Notes under the pieces: model-generated
Database searches by the model: none
Seen by the model: only the letters and a program-made list of their open reading frames with translations
What the model was told of the DNA's origin: nothing
Assembly (NCBI GenBank): GCA_947084925.1
Contig: CAMTUJ010000007.1
Location: 12,799 to 76,798, forward strand
Direction of reading: 5' to 3'
DNA length: 64,000 nt
From: JAGPUQ01 sp947084925
GTDB taxonomy: Bacteria; Pseudomonadota; Gammaproteobacteria; Pseudomonadales; Porticoccaceae
Position numbers and translations under genes: made by a program
In this document: positions 15,241 through 23,755 of the stretch, piece by piece
Position numbering within the stretch: the stretch's first letter is position 1
Layout: each line of letters starts with the position of its first letter

Positions 15241-16796
15241 ATGCCCAGCTCCTTGAGGTACTGCTTCATACGCAGACGCACCTCGGCCAGCTCGCTCTCC
15301 AGGCGCTCGATCTCCCGCTCGACGGCGGCCACATCGATCACTTCCTCTTCCTCGAAGGTGTCCACGTAGCGCGGGATGTTGAGGTTGAAGTCGTTGTCGG
15401 CGATCTCCGTAAGGCTCGCGAGGTGGGCGTACTTATCCACCGGCTGCCGGGCGCGGAAGGTGGCGAGCACCTTGGCCATGTGCGTATCGAGCAGGGCGTT
15501 CTGGTTCTTGCCGCTCTGGTAATCGCGGCTGGCGTCGATGAACAGCACGTCCTGGCACTGTTCGCGGGCGCCGCCTTTTTCCCGAGCGCGGTCGAAGACC
15601 AGGATGGCGACCGGGATCGAGGTGGTGGGGAACAGGTTGCCCGGCAGGCCGATGACGGCATCGAGCAGGTTTTCCTCGATCAGGTTGCTTCGGATGCGGC
15701 CCTCGGCGCCGCCCCGGAACAACACGCCGTGGGGCACCACCACGGCGACGCGGCCTTCCTGCGGCAGCGCGGTTTCGATCATGTGGGTGATGAAGGCATA
15801 GTCGCCCTTGGACTTGGGCGGCAGGCCGCGCCAGAAGCGGTTGTAACGGTCGGCCTGGGCCTCGCTGGCGCCCCATTTGTCGAGGCTGAAGGGCGGGTTG
15901 GCCACCACCACGTTGAAGCGCATCAGGCGGTCGGCTTCGACCAGCGCCGGGCTGTTGAGGGTGTCGCCCCATTCGATGCGGGCGGCGTCCTTGCCGTGCA
16001 GGAACATGTTCATGCGCGCCAGCGCCCAGGTGCTGCCGTTGACCTCCTGACCGAACAGGGCGAAGTCGCGACTACTCTGCTGCTCGACCAGCGCGGCGGC
16101 TTCGATGAGCAGGCCGCCGGCGCCGCAGGTGGGGTCGCAGATGCGGTCGCCGGGTTTGGGCGCGGCCAGTTGTGCCAGCAGCTTCGATACCTGTTTGGGC
16201 GTGTAGAACTCGCCGGCCTTCTTGCCGGCATCGGACGCGAAGCGCTCGATCAGATAGATGTAGGTGTCGCCGATCACATCCTCGGAGACACGCGAGGGGC
16301 GCAGGTCGAGCCTGGCGAAGTCGCCCAGCAGGTTTTCCAGGCGGCGGTTGCGGTCCTTGGTCTTGCCGAGGTTGGCCTCGGAATTGAAATCGATGTTGCG
16401 GAACACGCCTTCGAGCTTGGCCTTGTTGGCTTCCTCGATGTGGTCGAGCACGATGTTGATCAGCTCGCCGAGGTTGGCCGCCTTGCGCCGCTCGTACAGG
16501 GCGTGGAAGTCGGCCAGGAAGCGGTCGGTGACCTCGCCGGTCTTTTCATCCTTGAACTCGACATAGGGCAGGATGAAGCGCTCGCGCTCCAGCTTGCGGC
16601 GGATGCGTTCCTCGTTGTCGCCGTATTCCTTCTGGTACTCGGCGTAGTGGTCGGCCCACTGGTCGCTGATGTACTTGAGGAACAGCATCACCAGGATGTA
16701 GTCCTTGTACTGCGCCGGATCGATGACACCGCGGAAGGTGTCGCAGGCGGCCCAGGCGGCGTTGTTGACGTCTTGTTGGGTGAGCTGGTCGGTCAT
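15237..16796 (-). CDS. hsdM: Type I DNA methyltransferase subunit (HsdM)
   Basis: 519 residues. N-terminal HsdM helical domain (NNAAWAACDTFRGVIDPAQY, ILVMLFLKYISD), then the N6-adenine methyltransferase core with the SAM site DPTCGAGGLLIEA and catalytic NPPF. The entry FYTPKQVSKLLAQL is typical of the family. The C-terminal coiled coil (VEREIERLESELAEVRLR) contacts HsdS. The chosen ATG overlaps the upstream half-HsdS stop (ATGA) and has AAAGGG about 8 nt ahead; an open extension to 17060 reads through the upstream gene and is not used. It modifies host DNA to protect it from HsdR. Confidence 0.96.
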   Translation of the reverse strand: MTDQLTQQDVNNAAWAACDTFRGVIDPAQYKDYILVMLFLKYISDQWADHYAEYQKEYGDNEERIRRKLERERFILPYVEFKDEKTGEVTDRFLADFHALYERRKAANLGELINIVLDHIEEANKAKLEGVFRNIDFNSEANLGKTKDRNRRLENLLGDFARLDLRPSRVSEDVIGDTYIYLIERFASDAGKKAGEFYTPKQVSKLLAQLAAPKPGDRICDPTCGAGGLLIEAAALVEQQSSRDFALFGQEVNGSTWALARMNMFLHGKDAARIEWGDTLNSPALVEADRLMRFNVVVANPPFSLDKWGASEAQADRYNRFWRGLPPKSKGDYAFITHMIETALPQEGRVAVVVPHGVLFRGGAEGRIRSNLIEENLLDAVIGLPGNLFPTTSIPVAILVFDRAREKGGAREQCQDVLFIDASRDYQSGKNQNALLDTHMAKVLATFRARQPVDKYAHLASLTEIADNDFNLNIPRYVDTFEEEEVIDVAAVEREIERLESELAEVRLRMKQYLKELGI

Positions 16797-17377
16797 GGGG
16801 TGGCCCTTTCTGGCGACGGGTGGGCAAGCTTCATCAGAAGGTGAGTGGTCAGGCGCTGGCGCAGGGTGGCGATGCGCGCCAGCAGCGTCTGTTCCTGCTC
16901 GGCCAGGGCGGCGGCCTGCACGATGCGTTGCTGTACCGCCAGCGAGGGCAGCGGCACGTCCAGCGCCTTGAGGGCTTCGGCGCTGATCATCCGCACCGAG
17001 GTGCCCTCGGCCAGCGCCGCCAGTTGGGTCTGGATAGCCGGCGCGTTGATGTACCAGCACAGATACTCGGGCAGTGCGCCGTGGGGTCGGATCACCAGCA
17101 TGGGCGCGGCCAATACGGTTGGGAGTGTGGTGCTTGGCGTAACCGCCGCCGAAAAGCGATTGCCGCGAGATTTAAATGCCAAGTCCCCGGTTTTGATGAG
17201 GTGGTGTTCCTTGAGCTCGCCCATCTCGACGCGCACCACGTCAGTCATGTGCAGTTGATTCGCTTCGTCGATGTCTTTCATCTGGATCACCGCGATCGAA
17301 CCAGATATTTCGGGTTCGAGGCGTGATCGAAACGAGTAACCCATTTGCACGCTGGCAATTTGCCCCAGTTTTTCCAT
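16793..17377 (-). CDS. Half-size restriction specificity subunit (single TRD HsdS)
   Basis: 194 residues: one target-recognition domain (MEKLGQIASVQMGYSFRSR through VPLPSLAVQQRIVQ) and one coiled-coil spacer (AALAEQEQTLLARIATLRQRL). A standard HsdS has two of each. Half-subunits can function as dimers, so this may be a second specificity option beside the full hsdS six genes down, or a remnant. It is the first gene of the operon and overlaps hsdM by ATGA. No Shine-Dalgarno is seen; the 17-bp palindrome 3 nt upstream of the ATG occupies that position. Confidence 0.85.
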   Translation of the reverse strand: MEKLGQIASVQMGYSFRSRLEPEISGSIAVIQMKDIDEANQLHMTDVVRVEMGELKEHHLIKTGDLAFKSRGNRFSAAVTPSTTLPTVLAAPMLVIRPHGALPEYLCWYINAPAIQTQLAALAEGTSVRMISAEALKALDVPLPSLAVQQRIVQAAALAEQEQTLLARIATLRQRLTTHLLMKLAHPSPERATP

Positions 17378-17380
17378 AAG

Positions 17381-17407
17381 CAGAAAACGCTTTTCTGTTA
17401 ATTTAAC
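17381..17407. promoter_or_regulatory. Two adjacent palindromes at the operon leader
   Basis: CAGAAAA-CGC-TTTTCTG (17381-17397) is a perfect 7-bp arm palindrome ending 3 nt before the half-HsdS start codon. It abuts a second one, GTTAA-N-TTAAC (17397-17407). They are AT-rich in a GC-rich region and lie between the proposed promoter and the ATG, so they may be an operator or an RNA hairpin that hides the ribosome entry site. Confidence 0.5.
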
Positions 17408-17409
17408 TA

Positions 17410-17438
17410 AGGCTAGGCCCCGCGCTTCTCGTTGTCAA
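17410..17438 (-). promoter_or_regulatory. Sigma-70-like promoter for the restriction operon
   Basis: On the minus strand, TTGACA (17433-17438) is followed after exactly 17 nt by TAGCCT (17410-17415). The -35 is perfect and the -10 keeps TA...T. Transcription would begin near 17403, giving a leader of about 26 nt made almost wholly of the two palindromes. Confidence 0.5.
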
Positions 17439-17611
17439 GCAGTAGCGCTGTTTCTGTAAAAACGTGTGCGTGGCTGCTGTTGATATGCGTCGTTGGGGAT
17501 GACGAAAATAGAAGCAGGTGGGGTCGCGACCCAGTTGCCTTCACGCACCGGCGATTTCGGGACTGGGGTTGCGAGCGCTTCCGGCGCCAGGTCCGAGTGG
17601 TGTGCCGCCCT

Positions 17612-20062
17612 TTAGGCCGATCCGTGCCGCAGCAACGCCAGCGTCGGCTGGCGCAATGCGCGGCGGCTGGCGGCGACGCCGGCCACGGCGACCAGTGCCG
17701 CCAGCAACGGCGGCAGCAACAGCCAGGGCGAACCAAGGGGCAGTGCGATGCCCAGACGCGATCCGAGCGGATAGAGCACGGCCAGCGCGATCAGGACGGC
17801 GCCCAGCGCGGCGCAGCCGCCCAGGGTCAGAAATTCGATCCAGGCGATCTGGCGCAGCAGCGCCTGTTCGCCGCCCAGGGTACGCAGTAATGCGTTGTCG
17901 CGGCCGCGTTCGACTTCGCCACCCTGAAGCGCGGCGGCGAGCACCAGCAGCGCCGCGAACATGAGCAGGGCCGCCAGCAGCGCGGTGGCGCGGCTCGCCT
18001 GGCGCGTGATGTCGGCGGCGCGCGCCAGCAACGCATGGACATCGAGCAGGGTGATGTGGGGCAGCTCCCGCAACAGCGCGGCCGTGCGCGCGGCGCTGCC
18101 CGGCGGCAGCCAGAAGCCGGTGAGCCAGGTGATGTCCTCGCCGGCCAGGGCGCCGGGCGCGAACATGAAAAAGAAGTTGGGTTCGAAGCTGTCCCAGTCG
18201 ACTTCGCGCAGGCTGGTGACCCGGGCGTCGAGCGTGCCCCGGCTGGTGACGAATTGCAGCCGGTCGCCCAGCGCGAGCCCCAGATTTTCCGCCAGTTCCC
18301 GCTCCACCGAGACGCCGTCGCCGCGGGTCGGCCAGGCGCCCTGCGCCACCCGATTGCTGCGTGGCAACTGCGCGGTCTCGGTCAGCGCGAGATCCCGGTT
18401 CAGGGCGCGTTCGCTGCGCGTATTTTCCTTGGTGACCGCGTCCCGCATCGGCACGCCGTTGATGGCGGTGAGGCGGCCGCGCACCATGGGATAGAGCGGC
18501 TGGCCGTCGGCATGCTGGACATCCAGCCAGTCGTGGTAAACATCGCGATCGGCGTCGAACAGGTTGAGCACAAAATGATTGGGCGCGCGCGCCGGCAGCT
18601 TGGTGCGCCAGTCGTCCAGCAGGCGCGTGCCCACCAGCCCGGACAGTGTCAGCACGGCCATCGCCAACGTCAGGGCCGCAAGCAGCGGCAGCGTCAGGGC
18701 CGGGCGCCGGCCGAGGCGGCGCAGGGCAAGGCGCGCGGCGAGGGGCAGGCGAGTGCCGGCGATATCCAGGGCCTTCAGCGCCGGCCACAGCACGACCGGC
18801 AGCAGCGCACCCAGAGCGGCCACCAGTAGCAGCAGCGCACCGAGATCGGCGAGCGAATCGGTAAGCAATCCGGCGAGCAGCACAGGCACGGTCAGCGCGG
18901 CGGCAAGCTCCAGGCCACCCGCGGCCACGCGCTGCCGCACCCCTTGGCGGAGTACGACCAGGGCCGGCACTCGCACCAGACTCGCCAGACGCGGCAGGGC
19001 GAAGCCGAACCACAGCAGCAGCGGCCCCAGGGCGAGTGCCAGCCAGTCGGTGGCGGTCCCGGCCCAGGGTTGCTGCCAGTCGAGCAGCTTGCGCAGCACG
19101 GCGACCAGAGCGATGCCGAGACCGGAGCCGAGTGCGACCGCTGGCAACACGGCAGCGAACTCCCGCCCCAGCAGGCGCCCGATCACCTGACGGCGGCTGG
19201 CGCCGAAGCTGCGCAAGAGTCCCGCGAGCCGCGCGCGACGCGCGACCCGTTGACTGGTGGCGAGGTGAATGGCGGCGCCGCACAGCAGGCTGATCAGCAG
19301 CACCGCGAGTTTGGCCCAGAGGGTCAGTTGGCGCAGCGGGCCGAGGCTGCGCACGGCTGCGTCCGCGATGTCTTCCAGTTGCTGGTCGGGCCGCAGTCCG
19401 GGCCGCAGCGCGGCGGCGATCGCGTCCGGATTCACGCCGCCGGCATGGCTCATCAACAGCCGGTAATCGACGCGGGTCCCGGGTGCCAGCACGCCGGTGG
19501 CGGCGAGATCGTCGCGATGAAACAACACCCGGGGGTTCATGCCGTAGAAGCCGGCGCCTTCGTCCGGCAACTGGCGGATCACGGCGCCGATGATGAAAGT
19601 CTTGTTGCCCAGATCGAGTGTATCGCCCGGGGTCACGCCCAGGCGATCGAGCACCTGATCGGCGACCCAGAGCTCGCCGGGCGCCGGGCCCTGCGTCCGC
19701 GCCGTGGCCGGCGCAAAACGCGCTGGCGCCACGTCGAGCGTGCCCGCCAGCGGATAGGCCGCATCGACCGCCCGCGCGCTCACCAGCAGCAGGTCGTCGC
19801 CGCGCACCAGCACGGTGGAAAAATCCACCACTTCGGTGTGCCGTACCTGCGCCGCCAGGGCGCGCTGTTCGGGCGTCGGCTCATGGGTCCCCGACAGCAC
19901 CAGCTCGCCGCCCAGGGCTTCGGCGGTACGCACCGCGAAGCGGGCTTCGAGTTCCGCGCGCAGCAGGATCATGGCGCCGAGCGCGAAGGCGGCGATGGCG
20001 AGCGCGGCGGCGAGCAGGCGGAAGCTCGCGTCCCGCCAGGGGCGCAGTATTGCGCGGATCAT
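17612..20062 (-). CDS. ABC transporter permease, FtsX-like (YbbP family)
   Basis: 816 residues. Four-plus-four-plus-two membrane segments with two large extracytoplasmic (MacB-core-like) domains, as in YbbP: first segment LLAAALAIAAFALGAMIL, a periplasmic domain with FYGMNPRVLFHRDDL, FtsX domain GLLRSFGASRRQVIGRLLGREF, and a C-terminal FtsX repeat LLRTLGGEQALLRQIAWIEF. It overlaps the ATPase gene by ATGA and the pair is divergent from tesA, the arrangement of ybbA-ybbP and tesA in enterics. Probable role is lipid- or envelope-related mechanotransmission or export; substrate unproven. Confidence 0.9.
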   Translation of the reverse strand: MIRAILRPWRDASFRLLAAALAIAAFALGAMILLRAELEARFAVRTAEALGGELVLSGTHEPTPEQRALAAQVRHTEVVDFSTVLVRGDDLLLVSARAVDAAYPLAGTLDVAPARFAPATARTQGPAPGELWVADQVLDRLGVTPGDTLDLGNKTFIIGAVIRQLPDEGAGFYGMNPRVLFHRDDLAATGVLAPGTRVDYRLLMSHAGGVNPDAIAAALRPGLRPDQQLEDIADAAVRSLGPLRQLTLWAKLAVLLISLLCGAAIHLATSQRVARRARLAGLLRSFGASRRQVIGRLLGREFAAVLPAVALGSGLGIALVAVLRKLLDWQQPWAGTATDWLALALGPLLLWFGFALPRLASLVRVPALVVLRQGVRQRVAAGGLELAAALTVPVLLAGLLTDSLADLGALLLLVAALGALLPVVLWPALKALDIAGTRLPLAARLALRRLGRRPALTLPLLAALTLAMAVLTLSGLVGTRLLDDWRTKLPARAPNHFVLNLFDADRDVYHDWLDVQHADGQPLYPMVRGRLTAINGVPMRDAVTKENTRSERALNRDLALTETAQLPRSNRVAQGAWPTRGDGVSVERELAENLGLALGDRLQFVTSRGTLDARVTSLREVDWDSFEPNFFFMFAPGALAGEDITWLTGFWLPPGSAARTAALLRELPHITLLDVHALLARAADITRQASRATALLAALLMFAALLVLAAALQGGEVERGRDNALLRTLGGEQALLRQIAWIEFLTLGGCAALGAVLIALAVLYPLGSRLGIALPLGSPWLLLPPLLAALVAVAGVAASRRALRQPTLALLRHGSA

Positions 20063-20793
20063 GGGCGCAGCCGCCGCACCGGTTCAGGCGGCGCGCGAAT
20101 GCGGCCCTCTTCGAGGCGCAGATGTCGCGCGCAGCGCTCGGCCAGCGGCGCGTCGTGGGTCACCAGCACCAGTGCCGCACCCGTCTCACGATTGAGCTCG
20201 AACAGCAGATCCTGCACCCGTGCGCTGTTGACGTGGTCGAGGCTGCCGGTGGGTTCGTCGGCAAACAGCAGTTGCGGCGCCACCGCGAAGGCGCGGGCGA
20301 GTGCCACCCGTTGCTGCTCGCCGCCCGACAGCGTGGCCGGAAAATGCCCGATCCGGTGCGCGAGACCGACCCGGTCGAGCCAGGCGCGCGCCCGCTGCGC
20401 AGCGTCCGGTGCGCGCTGCAGCTCGAGGGGCAGCATGACGTTTTCGAGCGCGGTGAGATCACCCACCAGATGAAAATCCTGAAACACGAAGGCGCAGAGT
20501 TCGCCGCGCCGCCGCGCCCGGGCGTCTTCGGTCAGGGCGCTGAACGGCTTGCCGCCCAGCCAGACCTCGCCGCTGCTGGGGGTATCGAGCCCCGCGAGCA
20601 GGCCGAGCAAGGTGGACTTGCCGCTGCCCGAGGGTCCAGTGATGGCGAGACTCGCGCCCGCGGCGAGCCGCAGGTCGATGTCCTGAAGCAGGATCAGATC
20701 GCCGTCCGGTGCGGGCACCCGTTTGCCGAGATTGCGGGCTTCGAGCAGAACCCTCTCGGGCATGACAGTGTCAGATATGGATGAATCGGGCAT
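20059..20793 (-). CDS. ABC transporter ATP-binding protein (YbbA family)
   Basis: 244 residues from MPDSSISDT. Walker A GPSGSGKST, Q-loop FVFQDFHLVGDLTALENVMLP, signature LSGGEQQRVALARA, Walker B LLFADEPTGSLD and switch histidine VLVTHD are all present. It belongs to the LolD/MacB/YbbA group that powers FtsX-like permeases. A longer in-frame start at 20895 and a shorter one at MPERVLL (20763) are possible; none has a strong ribosome site. Co-expressed with the permease through a 4-nt overlap. Confidence 0.92.
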   Translation of the reverse strand: MPDSSISDTVMPERVLLEARNLGKRVPAPDGDLILLQDIDLRLAAGASLAITGPSGSGKSTLLGLLAGLDTPSSGEVWLGGKPFSALTEDARARRRGELCAFVFQDFHLVGDLTALENVMLPLELQRAPDAAQRARAWLDRVGLAHRIGHFPATLSGGEQQRVALARAFAVAPQLLFADEPTGSLDHVNSARVQDLLFELNRETGAALVLVTHDAPLAERCARHLRLEEGRIRAPPEPVRRLRP

Positions 20794-20999
20794 GGAGACA
20801 ACTTCGTGGAGGGACGGGAACGCGCCGGGGGCAGTATCGACGTCCCCTGGAGCGCTGACAAGCGACACCACGGCGAGCGGCACGCTCGTCTTCACGGCCG
20901 TGGCGCGGAATATCGAATCCCGTGGCGCGCACTGACTTACAATTCAGCGGCCGCCGGACCGCCAAGCCCGGCACCAGTAGCTTCATACATTCACCAGCG

Positions 21000-21722
21000 A
21001 TGATCCGTGCCATGACCGGCTTGTTCTCCATGTTCCTGCGGCGGCGCGGCGCGGTGCTGCTGGCGGTGCTGGCATCGCACTCCGCGGCGGCGAGTGCCGG
21101 TGGTATTTTGGTGCTGGGCGACAGTATCAGCGCCGCCTTTGGCATCGACCCGGCGCAGGGTTGGGTGGCTCTGATGGCCGGGCGAGTCGCGGCAAGATGC
21201 CCGGATGTCGAGGTGCATAACGCTTCGGTGAGCGGGGAAACCACGGCAGGAGGATTGCACCGCCTGCCCGCGTTGTTGCAGCAGTGGCAGCCCCGGGTGG
21301 TGGTGATCGAATTGGGCGGTAACGACGGCCTGCGCGGTTTGCCGCCGCAGCGGATGGGCGACAATCTGGCGCGGATGGCGCAGCTTGCGCGCGCTGCCGG
21401 GGCCCGTCCGATACTGCTCGGCATGAAAATCCCGCCCAACTACGGGCCGGTGTACCAGCAGCGTTTCGAGCGGGCCTTCGCCCAGGTCGCAGCCGACGAA
21501 AAGTTGCCGTTCGTGGATTTTTTTCTCGCTGGCGTTGGCGGTGATCCCGGCCTCATTCAGACCGATGGCATTCATCCCAATGTGGCCGCTCAGCCGCTGT
21601 TGCTGAAAAATGCCTGGCCTGCGCTGGCGCAGGTTCTCGATGCCGCGACCGGCTGCCGGCTCACCCGCGACGCGTCGCGGGTGAGCGAACGCGGTTCAGC
21701 GCGGCTTGTCGCCCTTGAGTGA
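21000..21722 (+). CDS. tesA: TesA-like GDSL arylesterase/thioesterase
   Basis: 240 residues. An N-terminal signal peptide (MFLRRRGAVLLAVLASHSAAASA) is followed by the SGNH blocks: GDSIS (nucleophile Ser), the block II glycine SVSGET, block III GGNDGLRG and block V DGIHPN (catalytic Asp/His). It is a periplasmic lysophospholipase/acyl-thioesterase type I. The first of two possible ATGs is used; the second is at 21012. The last about 25 residues (TGCRLTRDASRVSERG...) extend past the fold and overlap the dioxygenase gene on the other strand by 27 nt. Confidence 0.92.
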   Translation: MIRAMTGLFSMFLRRRGAVLLAVLASHSAAASAGGILVLGDSISAAFGIDPAQGWVALMAGRVAARCPDVEVHNASVSGETTAGGLHRLPALLQQWQPRVVVIELGGNDGLRGLPPQRMGDNLARMAQLARAAGARPILLGMKIPPNYGPVYQQRFERAFAQVAADEKLPFVDFFLAGVGGDPGLIQTDGIHPNVAAQPLLLKNAWPALAQVLDAATGCRLTRDASRVSERGSARLVALE

Positions 21723-22532
21723 AATCCGGTGCAGCAGGCGGCGATAGCCGTGGTAGTCGTTGACCGGGTAATGCTGGGCGGCGCGGTTGTCCCACATCGC
21801 CAGGGCGCCCGGGCTCCAGCGAAACCGGCATTGATATTCCGGCTTGCGCAAATGCTGGTAGAGCAGATCGAGCAGCGGTTGACTCGCTGCCTCGGTCCAG
21901 CCTTCGAAGCAAAGCGTGTGGCCTTCGTTGACGTAGAGAATTTTTTCGCCGGTTTCCGGATGCGTGCGCACCACCGGATGGAGGTTCGCAAACTCCTGGC
22001 GCGGCGCGCTGTCGCCCGCGTCCTTGAGGCGGTCCTCGCGGGTTTTGGTGACGTCCGCTTTCGCCGAGGAATTCACCGCGCGCAGGTCCTGGATCTGCGC
22101 CTTGATCGCGTCCGGCAGGGTTGCGTAGGCGAGTACCATGTTGACGAAGATGGTGTCGCCGCCCAGCGGCGGAATCTCCAGTGCATAGAGGGTAGCACCC
22201 GCCGCCGGGGTTTCCAGATAGGCCGTATCCGAGTGCCAGACGCCGCCAAAGTTGACGGTTTCGTGCGCCAGCTTGAGCACCGGCGCGATCAGCGGGTGAC
22301 CTTCGATGCCGGGCAGAAACGGATATTTTTCGACTTCGCCGAATTGCCGGGTGAACGCGAGCTGCTGGTCCGGGGTCAGGGTCTGATCGCGGAAGAACAG
22401 CACCTTGCGCTCCAGCCACACCTTGCGCAATGCCGCCAGCGTGGCCGGGGGGATGGGCCGCGACAAGTCGAGGCCGGTGATTTCGGCACCGACCGCCGGC
22501 GTCAGCGGATGAATCTCGAAGTGCGTGTTCAC
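21696..22532 (-). CDS. TauD/TfdA family Fe(II)/2-oxoglutarate dioxygenase
   Basis: 278 residues. Iron triad: H and D of VWHSDTAYLE, and the distal H of RAAQHYPVNDYHGYRR, where the following arginine binds 2-oxoglutarate. The N-terminus (FEIHPLTPAVGAEITGLDLS) is classical for TauD/TfdA enzymes, which hydroxylate a substrate and often release sulfite or a side chain. Substrate unknown. The gene starts at the stop of the LeuB-like dehydrogenase (ATGA overlap), so the two form one transcript, and its 3' end overlaps tesA on the other strand. Confidence 0.93.
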   Translation of the reverse strand: MNTHFEIHPLTPAVGAEITGLDLSRPIPPATLAALRKVWLERKVLFFRDQTLTPDQQLAFTRQFGEVEKYPFLPGIEGHPLIAPVLKLAHETVNFGGVWHSDTAYLETPAAGATLYALEIPPLGGDTIFVNMVLAYATLPDAIKAQIQDLRAVNSSAKADVTKTREDRLKDAGDSAPRQEFANLHPVVRTHPETGEKILYVNEGHTLCFEGWTEAASQPLLDLLYQHLRKPEYQCRFRWSPGALAMWDNRAAQHYPVNDYHGYRRLLHRISLKGDKPR

Positions 22533-23638
22533 GAAACCCTCGGCGCTGCGCGCAGTTTCGCGACGACCTTGTCGCCAAAGGCTTCAGTGCCGATGGTCTC
22601 CACCTTGACGCCCGGCTGCGTGAGATCGGGTGTGGAGAAACCGTCGGCGAACACCGCCTGCATCGCGGCCCAGATGTTGCGGGCTTCCGCCGCCATGCCG
22701 AAGCTGTACTCCAGCATCATCGCGGCCGAGCCGATCATCGAGTAGGGATTGGCGATGTTTCTGCCGGCGATGTCCGGCGCCGAACCGTGGGACGGCTCGT
22801 AATAGGCTTTGGCATCACCGATACAGGCCGATGGCATCAGACCCAGGGAGCCGATGATGCCGCCACCCTGATCGCTCAAAATGTCGCCAAACATGTTTTC
22901 CATCACCATCACATCGAACTGGCGCGGGTTCAGGCAAAGGTGGGTGGCGGCGGCATCGACCAGCATGTGGACGATTTTCACGTCCGGGTATGCGGGCGCC
23001 ATTTCCTCCAGCACCTCGTTCCAGAGCACGCTCGATTTCAGGACGTTGCTCTTGTGGATATTGTGCAGCACGCCCTTGCGGCGCTGCGCCAGCTCCAGGC
23101 CTTTTTTCAGTATTTGCTTGATCTGGATCTCGTCGTAACGCAGGGTTTCTTCCACATAGCGGTGGTTGTGGGCGTCCACTCCCACGGTCTTGGTGCCGAA
23201 GTAAAGCCCGCCCACCAGCTCGCGGATCAGCATGATGTCGACGCCTGCGCCGATGATCTCCGGCCGCAGCGGGGAGAAGTGGGCGAGCGCCTTCGGCAAC
23301 ACGATGGGGCGGAAATTGGCGTAGGTGTTGTACCGGGCGCGCAGCGGCAGTACCGCGCCGCGCTCGGGCTGCATGTCCACCGGAATTTTTTTGGTTGCTT
23401 CGTAGTCCAGTCCGACCGGACCCTTGAGGATGGCGTCGGCGCGATCGCAGACCGCCCGCGTGGCTTCCGGGAACGGGTGGCCGTGGTCGAAGTAGGCCTG
23501 GGCGCCAAAGGGTGCCTGGATCAGGTCGAAGTGGACCGGGTTGCGCTCCTCGACCACGCGCAGCACCTTGAGGGCTTCGCGGGTGATCTCGGGGCCGATG
23601 CCGTCTCCGGGGAGTACGGCGACGCGATGGGTTTTCAT
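22529..23638 (-). CDS. Isocitrate/isopropylmalate dehydrogenase family protein (LeuB-like)
   Basis: 369 residues. An NAD-dependent beta-decarboxylating dehydrogenase: VLPGDGIGPEI start, substrate arginines in LRARYNTYANFRP and IRELVGGLYFGTKT, catalytic Tyr in GLYFG, Lys in IHKSNVLKSSVLW, metal-binding Asp in LVDAAA and GDILSDQGGG, and the NAD loop EPSHGSAPDIAG. It could be 3-isopropylmalate dehydrogenase, but no leuA, leuC or leuD is nearby and it is coupled to a TauD-type dioxygenase instead. The IHKSN version of the usual DK-A-NV motif also differs. A different 2-hydroxy acid substrate is possible. Confidence 0.85.
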   Translation of the reverse strand: MKTHRVAVLPGDGIGPEITREALKVLRVVEERNPVHFDLIQAPFGAQAYFDHGHPFPEATRAVCDRADAILKGPVGLDYEATKKIPVDMQPERGAVLPLRARYNTYANFRPIVLPKALAHFSPLRPEIIGAGVDIMLIRELVGGLYFGTKTVGVDAHNHRYVEETLRYDEIQIKQILKKGLELAQRRKGVLHNIHKSNVLKSSVLWNEVLEEMAPAYPDVKIVHMLVDAAATHLCLNPRQFDVMVMENMFGDILSDQGGGIIGSLGLMPSACIGDAKAYYEPSHGSAPDIAGRNIANPYSMIGSAAMMLEYSFGMAAEARNIWAAMQAVFADGFSTPDLTQPGVKVETIGTEAFGDKVVAKLRAAPRVS

Positions 23639-23755
23639 GAGCGCTCCGGGGTTGAGTCGAAAAACGGAGGCTATTGTAGGGAAGAATGCCCGGCGGTGAA
23701 TCAGGGATCGGCACCCGCCCGAACCTGACCGATACCCGGGAATCCAGGCCGGCGT

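Noticed and set aside
16797..17060. N-terminal extension of HsdM
   Set aside because: It would read through the half-HsdS gene in another frame with arginine/alanine-rich noise; the ATGA start at 16796 has a ribosome binding site.
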